Shown: piece by piece, positions 9,480 to 20,383 of the stretch
Position numbering within the stretch: position 1 is the stretch's first letter
Layout of the letters: each line of letters begins with the position of its first letter
From: Streptococcus sp. Marseille-Q5986
GTDB taxonomy: Bacteria; Bacillota; Bacilli; Lactobacillales; Streptococcaceae
Direction of reading: 5' to 3'
Length of the DNA: 64,000 bases
NCBI RefSeq assembly: GCF_946902915.1
Contig: NZ_CAMPPY010000002.1
Span: 248,001 to 312,000, forward strand
Notes under the pieces: generated by a model
What the model was told of the DNA's origin: nothing
What the model saw: the letters and a program-made list of their open reading frames with translations, nothing else
Databases searched by the model: none
Position numbers and translations under genes: made by a program

Positions 9480-9677
9480 TTATTTTTTATTGTTTTTTAT
9501 TGTAAAGTAGACCGAACCGAATGAACATAGGTTGTAGAAAGCAAATGAAAAAACTACAAGGATGATAGCTCCTGTGTCTAAATAGCCCATTTCGAGACCT
9601 CTTTTCAAAAACAACAAGCCTATAGTTTCGACAACGATCAAAAATAAAAATATATAAAAAATTTTCACATTAAGCAT
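9480..9677 (-). CDS. Small two-TM membrane protein, possible immunity protein
   Basis: A 65-aa hydrophobic protein with two predicted transmembrane segments (about residues 4-25 and 35-58) and a charged tail ending TIKNNKK. Divergent from the secreted protein gene at 9758, sharing an 80-bp promoter region. Small membrane proteins beside bacteriocin-like genes often give immunity. No family recognised; the role is inference only. Confidence 0.6.
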   Translation of the reverse strand: MLNVKIFYIFLFLIVVETIGLLFLKRGLEMGYLDTGAIILVVFSFAFYNLCSFGSVYFTIKNNKK

Positions 9678-9711
9678 ATTGTTACCGCTTTCTTTTTATT
9701 TGGTTTTATTG

Positions 9712-9717
9712 TATAAT
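9712..9717 (+). promoter_or_regulatory. -10 box for the secreted protein gene
   Basis: TATAAT 40 bases before the ATG at 9758; the -35 is poor. Confidence 0.5.
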
Positions 9718-9757
9718 AAAAGTTGAAAAAAATCAAAAATAAAAAGGAGTTTCCGTT

Positions 9758-10417
9758 ATGTCTAAGATGTTTAAATTCATGTGTTTGCTAGTTATGTCTG
9801 TTTTCTGTATGTCTAGCATTTCCCCATCGCTTGTTGTTTTTGCTGATGATAGCTTATCGGCAAACTCTAAAGTTGTATCTGGTGAGACTCAGTTTAAGAA
9901 TGGCTCATCAGTGCGGTTCGGAGATACGCAAGTAAATATTTTAAGTGATGAAGTTCTTGAGGTGGTCAATCCAGATGGAAGTGTAGACACTATTGAACAA
10001 CGTGCTGATGGTGTCTATATCAATGGGGCATTTTATATGGCTTATCAAAAGAATGAAATCGACCTAAATATATCTTTTAGATCATACGATCCTAATGTTT
10101 GGAATTACGTCAACACAATACATGGGAATAAATTAGCCAACACATTCGCTAACTTCATGATTGGTTCTGGAATATCCGCGTTCTTTGGTCTTATAGGTTC
10201 TATGGTGGGTGGCCCATGGGGTGGCATAATTGGTGGAGCATATTTTGGTATACAAGCTTATGAGAGTTACTTGGAGTCACAAAGCCCGTATCCATACTAC
10301 ATAACAAGTACTTATATCCATGTTGCTCAAAGAAAATGGAAGTTTATCACTGAATACTATAGAAACTCAGACTATACTGGGTATGTAAAAACCGTAACAA
10401 GCTACGTGAATTTCTAA
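9758..10417 (+). CDS. Secreted bacteriocin-like protein, family uncertain
   Basis: A 219-aa protein with a clear Sec signal peptide (MSKMFKFMCLLVMSVFCMSS, cleavage likely after VVFA near residue 28). A hydrophilic domain follows, with a glycine-rich amphipathic stretch at about residues 133-168 (GSGISAFFGLIGSMVGGPWG and on) and an aromatic-rich C-terminus. The Gly-rich membrane-active segment and the divergent small TM protein suggest a toxin/immunity pair. It somewhat recalls geobacillin-26-type proteins, but I cannot confirm this. RBS AAAGGAG. One of the few plus-strand genes in this part of the window and closed by its own terminator. Confidence 0.65.
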   Translation: MSKMFKFMCLLVMSVFCMSSISPSLVVFADDSLSANSKVVSGETQFKNGSSVRFGDTQVNILSDEVLEVVNPDGSVDTIEQRADGVYINGAFYMAYQKNEIDLNISFRSYDPNVWNYVNTIHGNKLANTFANFMIGSGISAFFGLIGSMVGGPWGGIIGGAYFGIQAYESYLESQSPYPYYITSTYIHVAQRKWKFITEYYRNSDYTGYVKTVTSYVNF

Positions 10418-10459
10418 AATATAAACCCTGCCTAGATATAAAGGCAGGGTTTATATTTT
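10416..10459 (+). terminator. Terminator of the secreted protein gene
   Basis: Long perfect stem: AAAATATAAACCCTGCC, a 10-base loop, then GGCAGGGTTTATATTTT. It starts inside the stop codon region. Confidence 0.85.
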
Positions 10460-10503
10460 AGTTAATTGCTCAAGTAATTTGTAAGCATAATACTTGCGAA
10501 ACT

Positions 10504-10790
10504 CTATTTGTTCAAGCGGTTCAAAAGCTCTTGTTTTTTATCCTCAAGCTCAGCTCTCCTTTGCTCGATTTCTGCACGTCTTTGGGCAATTTCTGCTTGT
10601 GCTTCAGGGGTCTCAAGCGTACCTTGTGACCTATGAAATTCTATTAGCATATCAATGATTTTTGGGTCTAATTCGTTGATATAATCAGGATTTGACCATT
10701 TCGGCACGTTGCTTGCAGGTGCTTGCTTTTTGCCGCCTTTTTTGGGCGTTTTAGCTTGTTGTTCAGCTTTCTGACTGTAGTTGACCTCGT
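10504..10790 (-). pseudogene. C-terminal remnant of a probable phage/plasmid replication protein
   Basis: A 67-codon ORF can start at GTG 10707, but the same frame stays open upstream to a stop near 10814 with protein-like content (KFHEVNYSQKAEQQ, then a Lys-rich linker, then VPKWSNPDYINEL). The tail is a coiled coil of repeated QRRAEIEQRRAEL. The VPKWSNPDY motif followed by a charged helix recalls C-terminal ends of DnaD- or RepA-like replication proteins of phages and integrative elements. No start with an RBS is seen, so I read it as a 5'-truncated relic. Identity is tentative. Confidence 0.45.
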
Positions 10791-10897
10791 GGAATTTTCG
10801 TGCTTGATATGATGCGTTTTATTATGAGAAGATTTACTTCATTTTTTGCTGAAATTGGGCTCTTGCCCAAGCTCTATCAACATAGTTGTTTTCCAAA

Positions 10898-11602
10898 TTA
10901 GAAAAGTGAGAATACAAGCACGGCCAAGGCTGCACCAATAACAGGTCCCACAACAGGAATCCAAGCATAAGACCAGTCTCCGTCTCCCTTGTTTGAAATT
11001 GGAAGGATACTGTGCATGATACGAGGTCCAAGGTCACGCGCAGGGTTCAAGGCATAGCCTGTTGTCCCACCAAGTGACAGACCGATACCGACAATCAAAG
11101 TCCCCACCGCAAAGGTTCCGATACCTGCCTGAAAATCGTAAAGACCCAAAGCAAAAATTGTCAACACCAAAACAAAGGTTCCAAGGATTTCACTAATCAA
11201 GTTTGATACAGTATCTTTGATGGCTGGACCAGTACTGAAGGTTGCCAAGATATTTCCTGCATTTTCTTCTGCCTCATAATGCGGTTTGAATTGCAACCAA
11301 ACCAAAATCTGACCCAGCATAGCCCCTGCGAACTGGGCTAAGATATAAGGCAAAACGGAAGCCCAAGACAAGTCACCTTTTAAGGCCACACCGATGGTCA
11401 CAGCTGGGTTTAAATGAGCTGGACTGAGCTTGCCAGATACAAATACTGCAACCGCAACTGCAATCCCCCAACCCATAGTAATCACAATCCAACCTGAACT
11501 GTTACTCTTGGTTTTAGGAAGAACCACACCTGCAACAACACCATTTCCTAGAAGAATCAGGATTAAAGTCCCCAAAAATTCTCCAAATAATTCATTCATC
11601 AT
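10898..11602 (-). CDS. glpF: Glycerol facilitator GlpF (aquaglyceroporin)
   Basis: A 234-aa MIP-family channel for glycerol entry. Both pore motifs are present: LNPAVTIG in the first half and LNPARDLG in the second; Asp after the second NPAR fits glycerol-type channels. I place the start at the ATG ATG pair at 11602, with GGAG upstream; the longer frame to 11656 lacks an RBS. It follows glpO and with glpK forms a glycerol uptake and oxidation unit. Confidence 0.95.
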   Translation of the reverse strand: MMNELFGEFLGTLILILLGNGVVAGVVLPKTKSNSSGWIVITMGWGIAVAVAVFVSGKLSPAHLNPAVTIGVALKGDLSWASVLPYILAQFAGAMLGQILVWLQFKPHYEAEENAGNILATFSTGPAIKDTVSNLISEILGTFVLVLTIFALGLYDFQAGIGTFAVGTLIVGIGLSLGGTTGYALNPARDLGPRIMHSILPISNKGDGDWSYAWIPVVGPVIGAALAVLVFSLF

Positions 11603-11671
11603 CTTTCTATCTCCATTAAAAAGAAGGAGCGGGCGACAAGGATTGCTACCCTCCACCTCTTTTATTTTTTC

Positions 11672-13498
11672 TTAATTTTTTAATTCTGCTAAGTCGTTTT
11701 GAGCAAGAGCTGCTTTTACATCAGCACGGTAAGCGGCTTTTTCATCTTCTGACCAGTCATAGAAGCGTCCCATTTCATTCAAAACTGGCTCAACGATGCT
11801 ATCCAAACTATCACGCATAAAGAGCATGTGGTTGGTACGACGAAGGAGGAAGTCAACTGGGCTAAGAGCCAACTCATTGCGCATTGCATAGTGAAGGGAC
11901 AAAGTGTCTGCCAAGCTGAGTCCTGGCGCTTGTTCCAAGCTGTGAGCAAGGGCAAAGACTTTCGGTGCATTTGAACCGTAAAGATTTGCTAGGTAATGAG
12001 CTTCCTTGCTATCCAAACCACGTGACACTCCAAGTTGCGCAAAGGCTTCGATTTCTGAGTCTACATTTGCTGGGTTCAATTCTCCACCTGAAACAGGGTA
12101 AGTCTTAGAGTTGATGAGTTTGAAGCTACGGTCAAATTCTGCTTTGAGGATGTCAACCACGCGCTCCATAGCCCCTTCAGCCATCTTACGGTAGTCTGTG
12201 ATTTTACCACCAGCAAGAGTCAACAGGCCATTGTCATCACGATCCAAGCTCGAACCACGAGAAACTGCAGATGGGTCCAAATGTTTCTCAGATGTGCTGC
12301 TTTCAAGCTTGCTGACAGCAGACTCAACATCTTCACGCGTTTTTTCCTTAGAGAGATAAGATTCGACAGTCGCAATCAAGTTGTTAAAGCTTTCGTCGCT
12401 AATGGTTCCATTATTTCCTCCATTGTAGTCCGAAGCACTATTGCCTACAATCAATGGACGAAGACCTGCCCAGCTGCTTTCGATATCATCAATGGTGATG
12501 TTAGCTTCTGGGAAGCGGTTGTTGACAATACCAAGTAGATAATCTACATCTTCCTGAGTCACTTTTGGATGTTCCAAATCACCTGTGTAGTCTGTATCAG
12601 TTGTACCGAAGTAGGTTTTGTTTTCACGTGGGAGAACAAAGACCATACGACCGTCACCCAAACCTGTGTCGAAGTAAACTGGCTGTGAAACCTTGATTTT
12701 GCTTGAATCCACTACCAAGTGAACTCCCTTAGTTGGGCGCATTTGTGAGAATTGCGTTCCCTTATTAGACAAATTACGTACTTTATCACTCCAAGGACCT
12801 GTTGTATTAATCACCAGACGAGCCTTGATTTCAAAGACTTGGTCTGTCAAGAGATCACGAGCTACAACACCTGTAATCTTGCCGTTTTCGTCAAAGAGGA
12901 AGCCTTCTGCCTTCACGTGGTTGGCAATGAGGGCACCGTCTTGGTTGGCACGTTTGATGTTTTCAATCACGAGACGCGCATCGTTGTTACGGAAGTCAAG
13001 GTAAATCCCACCTCCTACCAAACCTTCTTTCTTCAAGTTTGGCTGGCGTTCCAAGACTTGATCCTTGCTCAAAACCTTGTTAGCAGCTGGTGTGTTGCTA
13101 ACACCTGCCAAAAGGTCGTACAAGTCCATGGCTACTTTGAGACGGAAGAGACTAAAGGTCGCTCCATCCTCATCGTAAACTGGCAAGAGCATTGGATCTG
13201 GTTTTGGAATGTGTGGAGCGATTTGTTGAACCACTGCACGTTCAGAAACCGTATCTGAGACCACTTCTACGTCAAATTGTTTGAGGTAACGAAGTCCTCC
13301 GTGAACCAATTTTGTTGAACGGCTGGATGTTCCTTCTGCGAAGTCCTGCATTTCAATCAAACCGGTCTCAAGACCGCTAGCTGCCGCCTGCAAGGCTACA
13401 CCAGCCCCTGTGATTCCTCCACCGATAATCAAGAGATCCAGGGTGCGTTCCTGCATTTTTTTAATTGACAATTCACGTGTTTTCTTTGAAAATTCCAT
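11672..13498 (-). CDS. glpO: Alpha-glycerophosphate oxidase GlpO
   Basis: FAD-dependent oxidase of 608 aa that converts glycerol-3-phosphate to dihydroxyacetone phosphate with reduction of O2 to H2O2. N-terminal dinucleotide fold LIIGGGITGAGVALQ is at about residues 23-37, and the family block SSRSTKLVHGGLRYL is at about 57-71. Full length for the oxidase, including the insert that separates it from the shorter dehydrogenase forms. Lies between glpF and, across a BOX repeat, glpK. Confidence 0.96.
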   Translation of the reverse strand: MEFSKKTRELSIKKMQERTLDLLIIGGGITGAGVALQAAASGLETGLIEMQDFAEGTSSRSTKLVHGGLRYLKQFDVEVVSDTVSERAVVQQIAPHIPKPDPMLLPVYDEDGATFSLFRLKVAMDLYDLLAGVSNTPAANKVLSKDQVLERQPNLKKEGLVGGGIYLDFRNNDARLVIENIKRANQDGALIANHVKAEGFLFDENGKITGVVARDLLTDQVFEIKARLVINTTGPWSDKVRNLSNKGTQFSQMRPTKGVHLVVDSSKIKVSQPVYFDTGLGDGRMVFVLPRENKTYFGTTDTDYTGDLEHPKVTQEDVDYLLGIVNNRFPEANITIDDIESSWAGLRPLIVGNSASDYNGGNNGTISDESFNNLIATVESYLSKEKTREDVESAVSKLESSTSEKHLDPSAVSRGSSLDRDDNGLLTLAGGKITDYRKMAEGAMERVVDILKAEFDRSFKLINSKTYPVSGGELNPANVDSEIEAFAQLGVSRGLDSKEAHYLANLYGSNAPKVFALAHSLEQAPGLSLADTLSLHYAMRNELALSPVDFLLRRTNHMLFMRDSLDSIVEPVLNEMGRFYDWSEDEKAAYRADVKAALAQNDLAELKN

Positions 13499-13539
13499 AT
13501 TTACACACTTTCTAACTGAGTCGCTTTATTCTTCCAGTA

Positions 13540-13782
13540 TTATACTCTTCGAAAATCAAAGTCAAACCACGTCAGCGTCGCCTTACCGTAGGTATGGTTA
13601 CTGACTTCGTCAGTTCTATCCACAACCTCAAAACAGTGTTTTGAGCTGACTTCGTCAGTTCTATCCACAACCTCAAAACAGTGTTTTGAGCTGACTTCGT
13701 CAGTTCTATCTGCAACCTCAAAGCAGTGCTTTGGGCAATCTGCGGCTAGCTTTCTAGTTTGCTCTTTGATTTTCATTGAGTA
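13540..13782 (-). repeat. BOX element (boxA, several boxB copies, boxC)
   Basis: Multi-copy intergenic repeat typical of pneumococcus and its relatives. A 45-bp unit containing CTGACTTCGTCAGTTCTATC and a perfect CAAAACA-GTGTTTTG palindrome is repeated in tandem, with a diverged third copy. The flanks AATGAAAATCAAAGAGCAAA (boxA side, high coordinate) and the GAAAATCAAAGTCAAACCACG side (boxC) are the known BOX ends. A 78-codon ORF across it is only the repeat read through and should not be called a gene. It lies between glpO and glpK and forms stable RNA stems. Confidence 0.9.
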
Positions 13783-15369
<1,587 letters not shown>

Positions 15370-15451
15370 TTATCAACTTTTTTTAATTTTTAAAAAAATG
15401 TGAGGAGATTGTGTGAATTTCACAAAAAAAGACCTGGAAGCACCAAGCCTT

Positions 15452-16879
15452 TTAGGTGAATAATAACTGACGAATCCCTGCCAAATCTTCCATATCCAAG
15501 TCGTTTTTTAAATAATAGACTGGTGTCTGTTCCTTCTTATGAATAGGGTTATTGGTAACCAGCAAATCATAATGCTGACTAGGATCATAGGCTTCAATAG
15601 TAATGAAACGATTGTATTCCAAATACCGTTTCAAAATGGCTACCATCCTTGAAAAGACAAGAAAACCAGATGTCAAATCCAGACCAATCCGCATATGCTG
15701 ACCACCATTTTCAGCCATATACTCTATCAACTGGAGCCATTCCCAGAGAATTTTCTTATCCAAATCCGTCCCCTGCTGAAAGGCTGGCAAGGCATGAAAA
15801 ATCTCTTCTGCTGTCTCTTTAAAATCATGTTCCATCAGCAAATAGGGATGACGATTCTCCAACTGGTACTTGTAGCGATCCTGTAAAATATAGCCCTTAT
15901 AGAGATAGACTTGAGCACAAAGCTGACTGAGTTCATAGGTAACGTGATCCTCTGTATAATCCCCCAGTAACTCCTCTTTCTTCATTTCTTGAATCAATTG
16001 CGTCAGCAAATCTGCCAACTGCCCTCCAAAACCAAGAATATACTCCATAGTATGAAGGGGAAGAATACGATGAGATAGGAGAAAAGAGAAGAATATCATC
16101 ATCTCACCATCCTCAGCTCCTAGTGGAATATGTTGCCCAGAAAAAAAAGACGAGGTCTTTCGAAGCAAACGAAGGTAGAAAATATTATCAAAATACCCTC
16201 GCATTTTCTCTTCTATGACTTGAAACTGACAAGCATTGACCCGAAGACGTTGTTGACTGATGTGAGCCCAGAGAACCAAGTCCAATTTCTGCCCCGCAGA
16301 CAAACTTGCACCGCAGATTTCCTCTAAATTGGCAATCTCCTGTTTTCTCTCTGGTTTCTGCATGTGTCCTTCCCACTCCTGACTCGACCAAACCTTGCGG
16401 AAAAGACAGAAATAGAAGTAACGAATCTGATGTTCTGGACCTCGCCAACGTCCATTTTGGATAGATAAATCAAATTCTGACAAAATCTGATTTAAACTAG
16501 CCAAATGGCGACCAAGCGTGGCCTCACTAATCATCAATTCTTGAGCCAGCTGATGGGCTAAAAACTGTTGGTGGTAAAGAAGATAAACAAGAATCTGATA
16601 TTTAACAGCATTCTCTAAAAACAAGCTCCGAATATCTCTCCCCTTGGTAGTTGCACCGATCGATAGACGCAGATTTTCATCTTCCAAGTGGATGGTCAGC
16701 TCTAGTCCTCTTTCCAAGGCATTTTCGTTAATCAGAGAGATATACTTGGTTAAGGTCGCCTTTGAAAATCCTGTTTCTTCCATTACAGCCTTGACGGTCG
16801 TCTGAGACTCTTGTAATAGAAAGGAAAGGATTGAAAATTGACCAGATTCTGCTTTTTCCATCAAATCGCCTAAATACAT
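15452..16879 (-). CDS. Mga-like/PRD-type transcriptional regulator
   Basis: A 475-aa DNA-binding protein with an N-terminal winged helix-turn-helix (about residues 20-50, [20 protein letters not shown]), a second HTH near residues 105-130 ([20 protein letters not shown]) and long helical domains like those of Mga and AtxA stand-alone regulators. RBS GGGG seven bases before ATG. It lies upstream of glpK on the same strand, so control of glycerol genes is possible but not shown. Target genes unknown. Confidence 0.75.
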   Translation of the reverse strand: MYLGDLMEKAESGQFSILSFLLQESQTTVKAVMEETGFSKATLTKYISLINENALERGLELTIHLEDENLRLSIGATTKGRDIRSLFLENAVKYQILVYLLYHQQFLAHQLAQELMISEATLGRHLASLNQILSEFDLSIQNGRWRGPEHQIRYFYFCLFRKVWSSQEWEGHMQKPERKQEIANLEEICGASLSAGQKLDLVLWAHISQQRLRVNACQFQVIEEKMRGYFDNIFYLRLLRKTSSFFSGQHIPLGAEDGEMMIFFSFLLSHRILPLHTMEYILGFGGQLADLLTQLIQEMKKEELLGDYTEDHVTYELSQLCAQVYLYKGYILQDRYKYQLENRHPYLLMEHDFKETAEEIFHALPAFQQGTDLDKKILWEWLQLIEYMAENGGQHMRIGLDLTSGFLVFSRMVAILKRYLEYNRFITIEAYDPSQHYDLLVTNNPIHKKEQTPVYYLKNDLDMEDLAGIRQLLFT

Positions 16880-17030
16880 TTGTTACCCCTTTCATTTTCT
16901 CCTACAAGTATAGCATAAATCTTTCAAATGCTGAAATAATCTGTTTCTCATTTTATTTTAAGGCTGATTTCCTCGTCATTATTCCAGAGAAACAGCAAAC
17001 ACACGGCTCCCCCTTTGAGCATTTTTATGC

Positions 17031-17036
17031 TAAAAT
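17031..17036 (+). promoter_or_regulatory. Extended -10 promoter of hslO
   Basis: TGCTAAAAT with no -35 in range. The -10 ends only 7 bases before the hslO ATG, so transcription should begin at or next to the start codon. Confidence 0.6.
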
Positions 17037-17043
17037 AGTAGCT

Positions 17044-17916
17044 ATGGATAAAATTATTAAAACAATATCAGAAAGCGGAGCCTTTCGTGCTTTTGTCCTT
17101 GATAGTACAGAAACCGTCCGCACCGCTCAGGAAAAACATCAAACTCAAGCCAGTTCAACTGTTGCACTTGGCCGTACCCTTATCGCTAGCCAAATTCTCG
17201 CAGCCAATGAAAAAGGAAATACCAAGCTAACAGTTAAAGTTCTTGGAACGAGCTCTCTTGGGACCATCATCACGGTCGCTGATACCAAGGGGAACGTCAA
17301 AGGCTATGTTCAAAATCCTGGTGTTGACATCAAAAAGACTGCAACGGGTGAAGTCCTAGTCGGACCTTTTGTTGGAAATGGTCAATTCCTCGTTATCACA
17401 GACTATGGTACTGGAAATCCTTACAACTCTATGACTCCCCTCATCTCTGGAGAAATTGGTGAAGACCTGGCCTTTTACCTGACTGAAAGCCAACAAACCC
17501 CTTCTGCAGTCGGCCTCAATGTCCTTTTAGACAAGGAAGACAAGGTCAAGGTTGCAGGTGGTTTCCTAGTTCAAGTCTTGCCAGGAGCCAAGGAAGAAGA
17601 GATTGCCCGCTTTGAAAAACGCATCCAAGAAATGCCAGCTATCGCAACCCTTCTGGAAAGCGACGACCATATTGAAGCCCTCCTCAAGGCTATCTACGGT
17701 GACGAGACCTACAAGCGTCTTTCTGAAGAAGAAATCCGTTTCCAATGTGACTGTAGCCATGAGCGCTTTATGAAGGCTCTTGCTAGCCTTCCAAGCTCAG
17801 ACTTAGAGGAAATGAAAGAGGAAGACCACGGGGCAGAAATCACTTGTCAATTCTGCCAAACTACTTACAACTTTGATGAAAAGGACCTGGAGGAGCTCAT
17901 TCGTGACAAATCTTAA
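17044..17916 (+). CDS. hslO: Hsp33 redox-regulated chaperone
   Basis: A 290-aa holding chaperone activated by oxidation. The C-terminal zinc/redox site CDC (QCDCSH) and CxxC (CQFC) is complete. I take the start as ATG 17044 ([17 protein letters not shown]), which gives the normal length; the frame is open upstream but the extra sequence is not protein-like. No Shine-Dalgarno is seen before the ATG and the -10 box sits right next to it, so the mRNA may be leaderless. It overlaps dus by 14 bases. Confidence 0.95.
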   Translation: MDKIIKTISESGAFRAFVLDSTETVRTAQEKHQTQASSTVALGRTLIASQILAANEKGNTKLTVKVLGTSSLGTIITVADTKGNVKGYVQNPGVDIKKTATGEVLVGPFVGNGQFLVITDYGTGNPYNSMTPLISGEIGEDLAFYLTESQQTPSAVGLNVLLDKEDKVKVAGGFLVQVLPGAKEEEIARFEKRIQEMPAIATLLESDDHIEALLKAIYGDETYKRLSEEEIRFQCDCSHERFMKALASLPSSDLEEMKEEDHGAEITCQFCQTTYNFDEKDLEELIRDKS

Positions 17917-18883
17917 TACGCCTTTTATGATTGGCAATGTTGAGATTCCCAATCGTACTGTTTTAGCGCCCATGGCTGGCGTGACAAATTCAGCCTTTCG
18001 TACCATCGCAAAGGAGCTCGGAGCTGGACTCGTTGTCATGGAAATGGTCTCTGACAAGGGAATCCAATACAACAACGAAAAAACCCTGCACATGCTTCAT
18101 ATCGATGAAGGCGAAAACCCTGTTTCTATCCAACTTTTTGGTAGTGATGAAGACAGCCTAGCACGCGCAGCAGAATTCATCCAAGAAAACACCAAAACCG
18201 ATATCGTCGATATCAACATGGGCTGTCCTGTTAACAAAATCGTGAAGAACGAAGCTGGTGCTATGTGGCTCAAGAACCCAGACAAGATCTACTCTATTAT
18301 CAACAAGGTCCAATCTGTCCTTGATATCCCCCTCACTGTCAAAATGCGTACCGGCTGGGCTGACCCATCTCTGGCAGTAGAAAATGCTCTCGCCGCTGAG
18401 GCTGCTGGTGTCTCTGCCCTTGCTATGCACGGTCGTACCCGTGAGCAAATGTATACTGGTCACGCTGACCTCGAGACCCTTCACAAGGTCGCTCAAGCTT
18501 TGACCAAAATTCCATTTATCGCCAACGGTGACATTCGTACGGTTCAAGACGCTAAACAGCGTATCGAAGAAGTTGGTGCTGACGCAGTTATGATTGGCAG
18601 AGCTGCCATGGGAAATCCTTACCTCTTCAACCAAATCAACCACTACTTTGAAACAGGAGAAATTCTCCCTGATTTGACTTTTGAAGACAAGATGAAAATC
18701 GCTTACGAACACTTAAAACGCTTGATTAACCTCAAGGGGGAAATCGTCGCAGTTCGTGAATTCCGTGGCCTCGCTCCTCACTACCTTCGTGGTACATCTG
18801 GTGCAGCCAAGCTTCGTGGAGCCATTTCACAAGCTAGCACCCTAGCAGAGATTGAAGGCCTCCTGCAATTAGATAAAACTTAA
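17903..18883 (+). CDS. dusB: tRNA-dihydrouridine synthase
   Basis: FMN enzyme of 326 aa that reduces uridines in tRNA D-loops. Motifs: [12 protein letters not shown] at the N-terminus, [12 protein letters not shown] with the catalytic Cys in the middle, and [15 protein letters not shown] near the end. The start is GTG 17903 inside the end of hslO, with GGAGG nine bases upstream; the ATG at 17873 would add unsupported sequence. Cotranscribed with hslO. The DusB subtype is from family look and is less certain than Dus itself. Confidence 0.95.
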   Translation: MTNLNTPFMIGNVEIPNRTVLAPMAGVTNSAFRTIAKELGAGLVVMEMVSDKGIQYNNEKTLHMLHIDEGENPVSIQLFGSDEDSLARAAEFIQENTKTDIVDINMGCPVNKIVKNEAGAMWLKNPDKIYSIINKVQSVLDIPLTVKMRTGWADPSLAVENALAAEAAGVSALAMHGRTREQMYTGHADLETLHKVAQALTKIPFIANGDIRTVQDAKQRIEEVGADAVMIGRAAMGNPYLFNQINHYFETGEILPDLTFEDKMKIAYEHLKRLINLKGEIVAVREFRGLAPHYLRGTSGAAKLRGAISQASTLAEIEGLLQLDKT

Positions 18884-18893
18884 ATACGACAAT

Positions 18894-18926
18894 AAAAACC
18901 CGTAACTCATGAAGTTTACGGGTTTT
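18894..18926 (+). terminator. Terminator of hslO-dus
   Basis: AAAACCCGTAA, a 9-base loop, then TTTACGGGTTTTC; a T run follows. Confidence 0.8.
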
Positions 18927-18951
18927 CTTGATTGTTGACACTAGAAGCCTA

Positions 18952-19620
18952 TTATTGAATCAAGGCAACGCTTGAAACTTTACCATCTGCACCTGTTGTA
19001 ATCTGAATCACTTTCCCATCACCTACTTTGGCATTATACTTGCCGTCATCAAGAGTGTAAGAGTAGCCTCTGATAGAATAGTTTTCTTTCTTTCCATCTG
19101 CAGTTTCTACTGTGAATTGCCCCCCTGATGAAACCGTAATAGTTTCGCCATTTGCTCCCTTCCAGTCGCCCGCTGCAGCTGAGAAGTCACCATCCACCAT
19201 GGTTAAAACTCCCTTGTAGCGTTTGTTGTGTTCTGCTTGCTTTTCCTGAAGCTTGCGATCAGTTGTTGAATCATAGCCTGACTGGTTAGACTGGACTTGA
19301 GAGCCTTGCTGATTAGGGGCTTGCTGATTAGGGGCTGCTTGTTCCTGTCTTGATTCAAGCGCTGGTTTCGCTTGTGACTGATCTGCCGTTGTAGAAGACT
19401 GACCAGAAGATGCCTGAGCCTTTTCAGATGAAACTGAGCTTGAAGACTTCTGAATTTTATTTTCCTTGCTCGAAGAAGCTGCTTTAGAACTTGATGATTG
19501 ACTTGTCTTTGCAGAGCTGCTGGTTTTAGTAGCTTCTTTTTTATTTCCACAAGCTCCTAGTAGCAAGGTAGAAACCAATACAGTCGCTGCCATTAATTTG
19601 ATATAGGTTTTCTTTTTCAT
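18952..19620 (-). CDS. Serine-rich lipoprotein with C-terminal DUF6287-like domain
   Basis: A 222-aa protein with a lipoprotein signal peptide and lipobox LLLGAC (Cys at about residue 24). A long low-complexity Ser/Lys/Gln linker follows (residues 30-115, including two QQAPNQQ units). The compact C-terminal domain (about 140-222) begins VDGDFSAAAGDWKGANGETI and is rich in beta-forming Gly/Thr residues, as in streptococcal DUF6287-type lipoproteins. It should be anchored on the outer membrane face with the domain held away by the linker. Function unknown. Confidence 0.8.
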   Translation of the reverse strand: MKKKTYIKLMAATVLVSTLLLGACGNKKEATKTSSSAKTSQSSSSKAASSSKENKIQKSSSSVSSEKAQASSGQSSTTADQSQAKPALESRQEQAAPNQQAPNQQGSQVQSNQSGYDSTTDRKLQEKQAEHNKRYKGVLTMVDGDFSAAAGDWKGANGETITVSSGGQFTVETADGKKENYSIRGYSYTLDDGKYNAKVGDGKVIQITTGADGKVSSVALIQ

Positions 19621-19780
19621 TTTTCTACTCCTTTGTAATGTTTTAGAAATGTTAGGTAATTTTTTGTAATATTATTGTAACATTTCGCGCAAAAAGTGTC
19701 AATTATTTTCTAAATTCGTTTAAAATTTTTATTTTTTCCCACATTTAGTCCTCCCACTATTCTATTCGTAATAGAAAATA

Positions 19781-19807
19781 AAAAAACAGGATAATTCCTG
19801 TTTTTTT
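19781..19807 (-). terminator. Terminator of the 131-aa secreted protein gene
   Basis: AAAAAACAGG, a 6-base loop, CCTGTTTTTT; suited to both strands. Confidence 0.75.
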
Positions 19808-19853
19808 ATTTTAATTTTGTCATCTGTAACTACATATAGGGTCTTTGTGAAGG

Positions 19854-20249
19854 TTATTTAGTTGACTGGTATTCACTAAAGTCTTTCTTTACACGATTAA
19901 CAAAATCATCTACAGTAAAAATTTTTGAATCTAATTTTTTAGCAAAGAAGATCGTGCTACTTGCTACTTCAATCAGTGTACGCGAGCCAGTAGTCAATTC
20001 CTCTTGAGCCTTACGAATTTCTTCATCTAGTTGTGCATAGGAATCATAGTTATTTTTAGCCATTTCAGCCGCAGCTTGATAAGCCTCTAAAACAACTTTT
20101 TCAAAATGCAAACGGAATGGATTCTTACGCATCGTTTGATGAGTAGATACACGAGCATTGGTTTCGTCTGCTTGGACAGTATTTGCCATTCCTACAAGTA
20201 CCAACGTTGATACAGCTAATGTTAATGTTAATTTGATTGTACGTTTCAT
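19854..20249 (-). CDS. Small secreted helical protein, function unknown
   Basis: A 131-aa protein with a Sec signal peptide (MKRTIKLTLTLAVSTLVLVG, cleavage likely after VQA at residue 27) and a charged helical mature part of about 100 aa, with no anchor or repeat. It should be released or loosely bound. It lies just downstream of the PspC/Hic-like gene on the same strand, beyond a stem-loop. Not recognised. RBS TAGGAG upstream of the ATG. Confidence 0.7.
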   Translation of the reverse strand: MKRTIKLTLTLAVSTLVLVGMANTVQADETNARVSTHQTMRKNPFRLHFEKVVLEAYQAAAEMAKNNYDSYAQLDEEIRKAQEELTTGSRTLIEVASSTIFFAKKLDSKIFTVDDFVNRVKKDFSEYQSTK

Positions 20250-20316
20250 ATCAAAACTCCTATCTTATAAAAATTGGGTTAAAACGGATAGATACCATGT
20301 ATAATAGATATCCTTA

Positions 20317-20342
20317 CTAGATTGGGGTTCTACCCAATCTAG
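20317..20342 (-). terminator. Stem-loop after the PspC/Hic-like gene
   Basis: CTAGATTGGG, 6-base loop, CCCAATCTAG. A strong stem with no clear T tract, so termination may be partial. Confidence 0.5.
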
Positions 20343-20383
20343 CATCAAACATCTAATACAAATTCCTTTGAAAAATCTAGTCA

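Noticed and set aside
9758..10417. Lantibiotic or two-peptide bacteriocin call for the 219-aa protein
   Set aside because: No double-glycine leader, no modification enzyme and the size is too large; Sec signal peptide instead.
12752..13258. 168-codon ORF antisense to glpO
   Set aside because: Lies fully within a well-conserved gene on the other strand; a shadow of its codon use.
13600..13740. Possible CRISPR array because of regular direct repeats
   Set aside because: Units are the known 45-bp boxB with no unique spacers between them and no cas genes nearby.
13540..13776. 78-codon ORF on the minus strand with repeated DRTDEVSSKHCFEVV units
   Set aside because: It is the BOX repeat read through in an open frame; no RBS and no protein-like conservation expected.
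18158..18712. 184-codon ORF antisense to dus
   Set aside because: Fully inside dus with no RBS; shadow frame.
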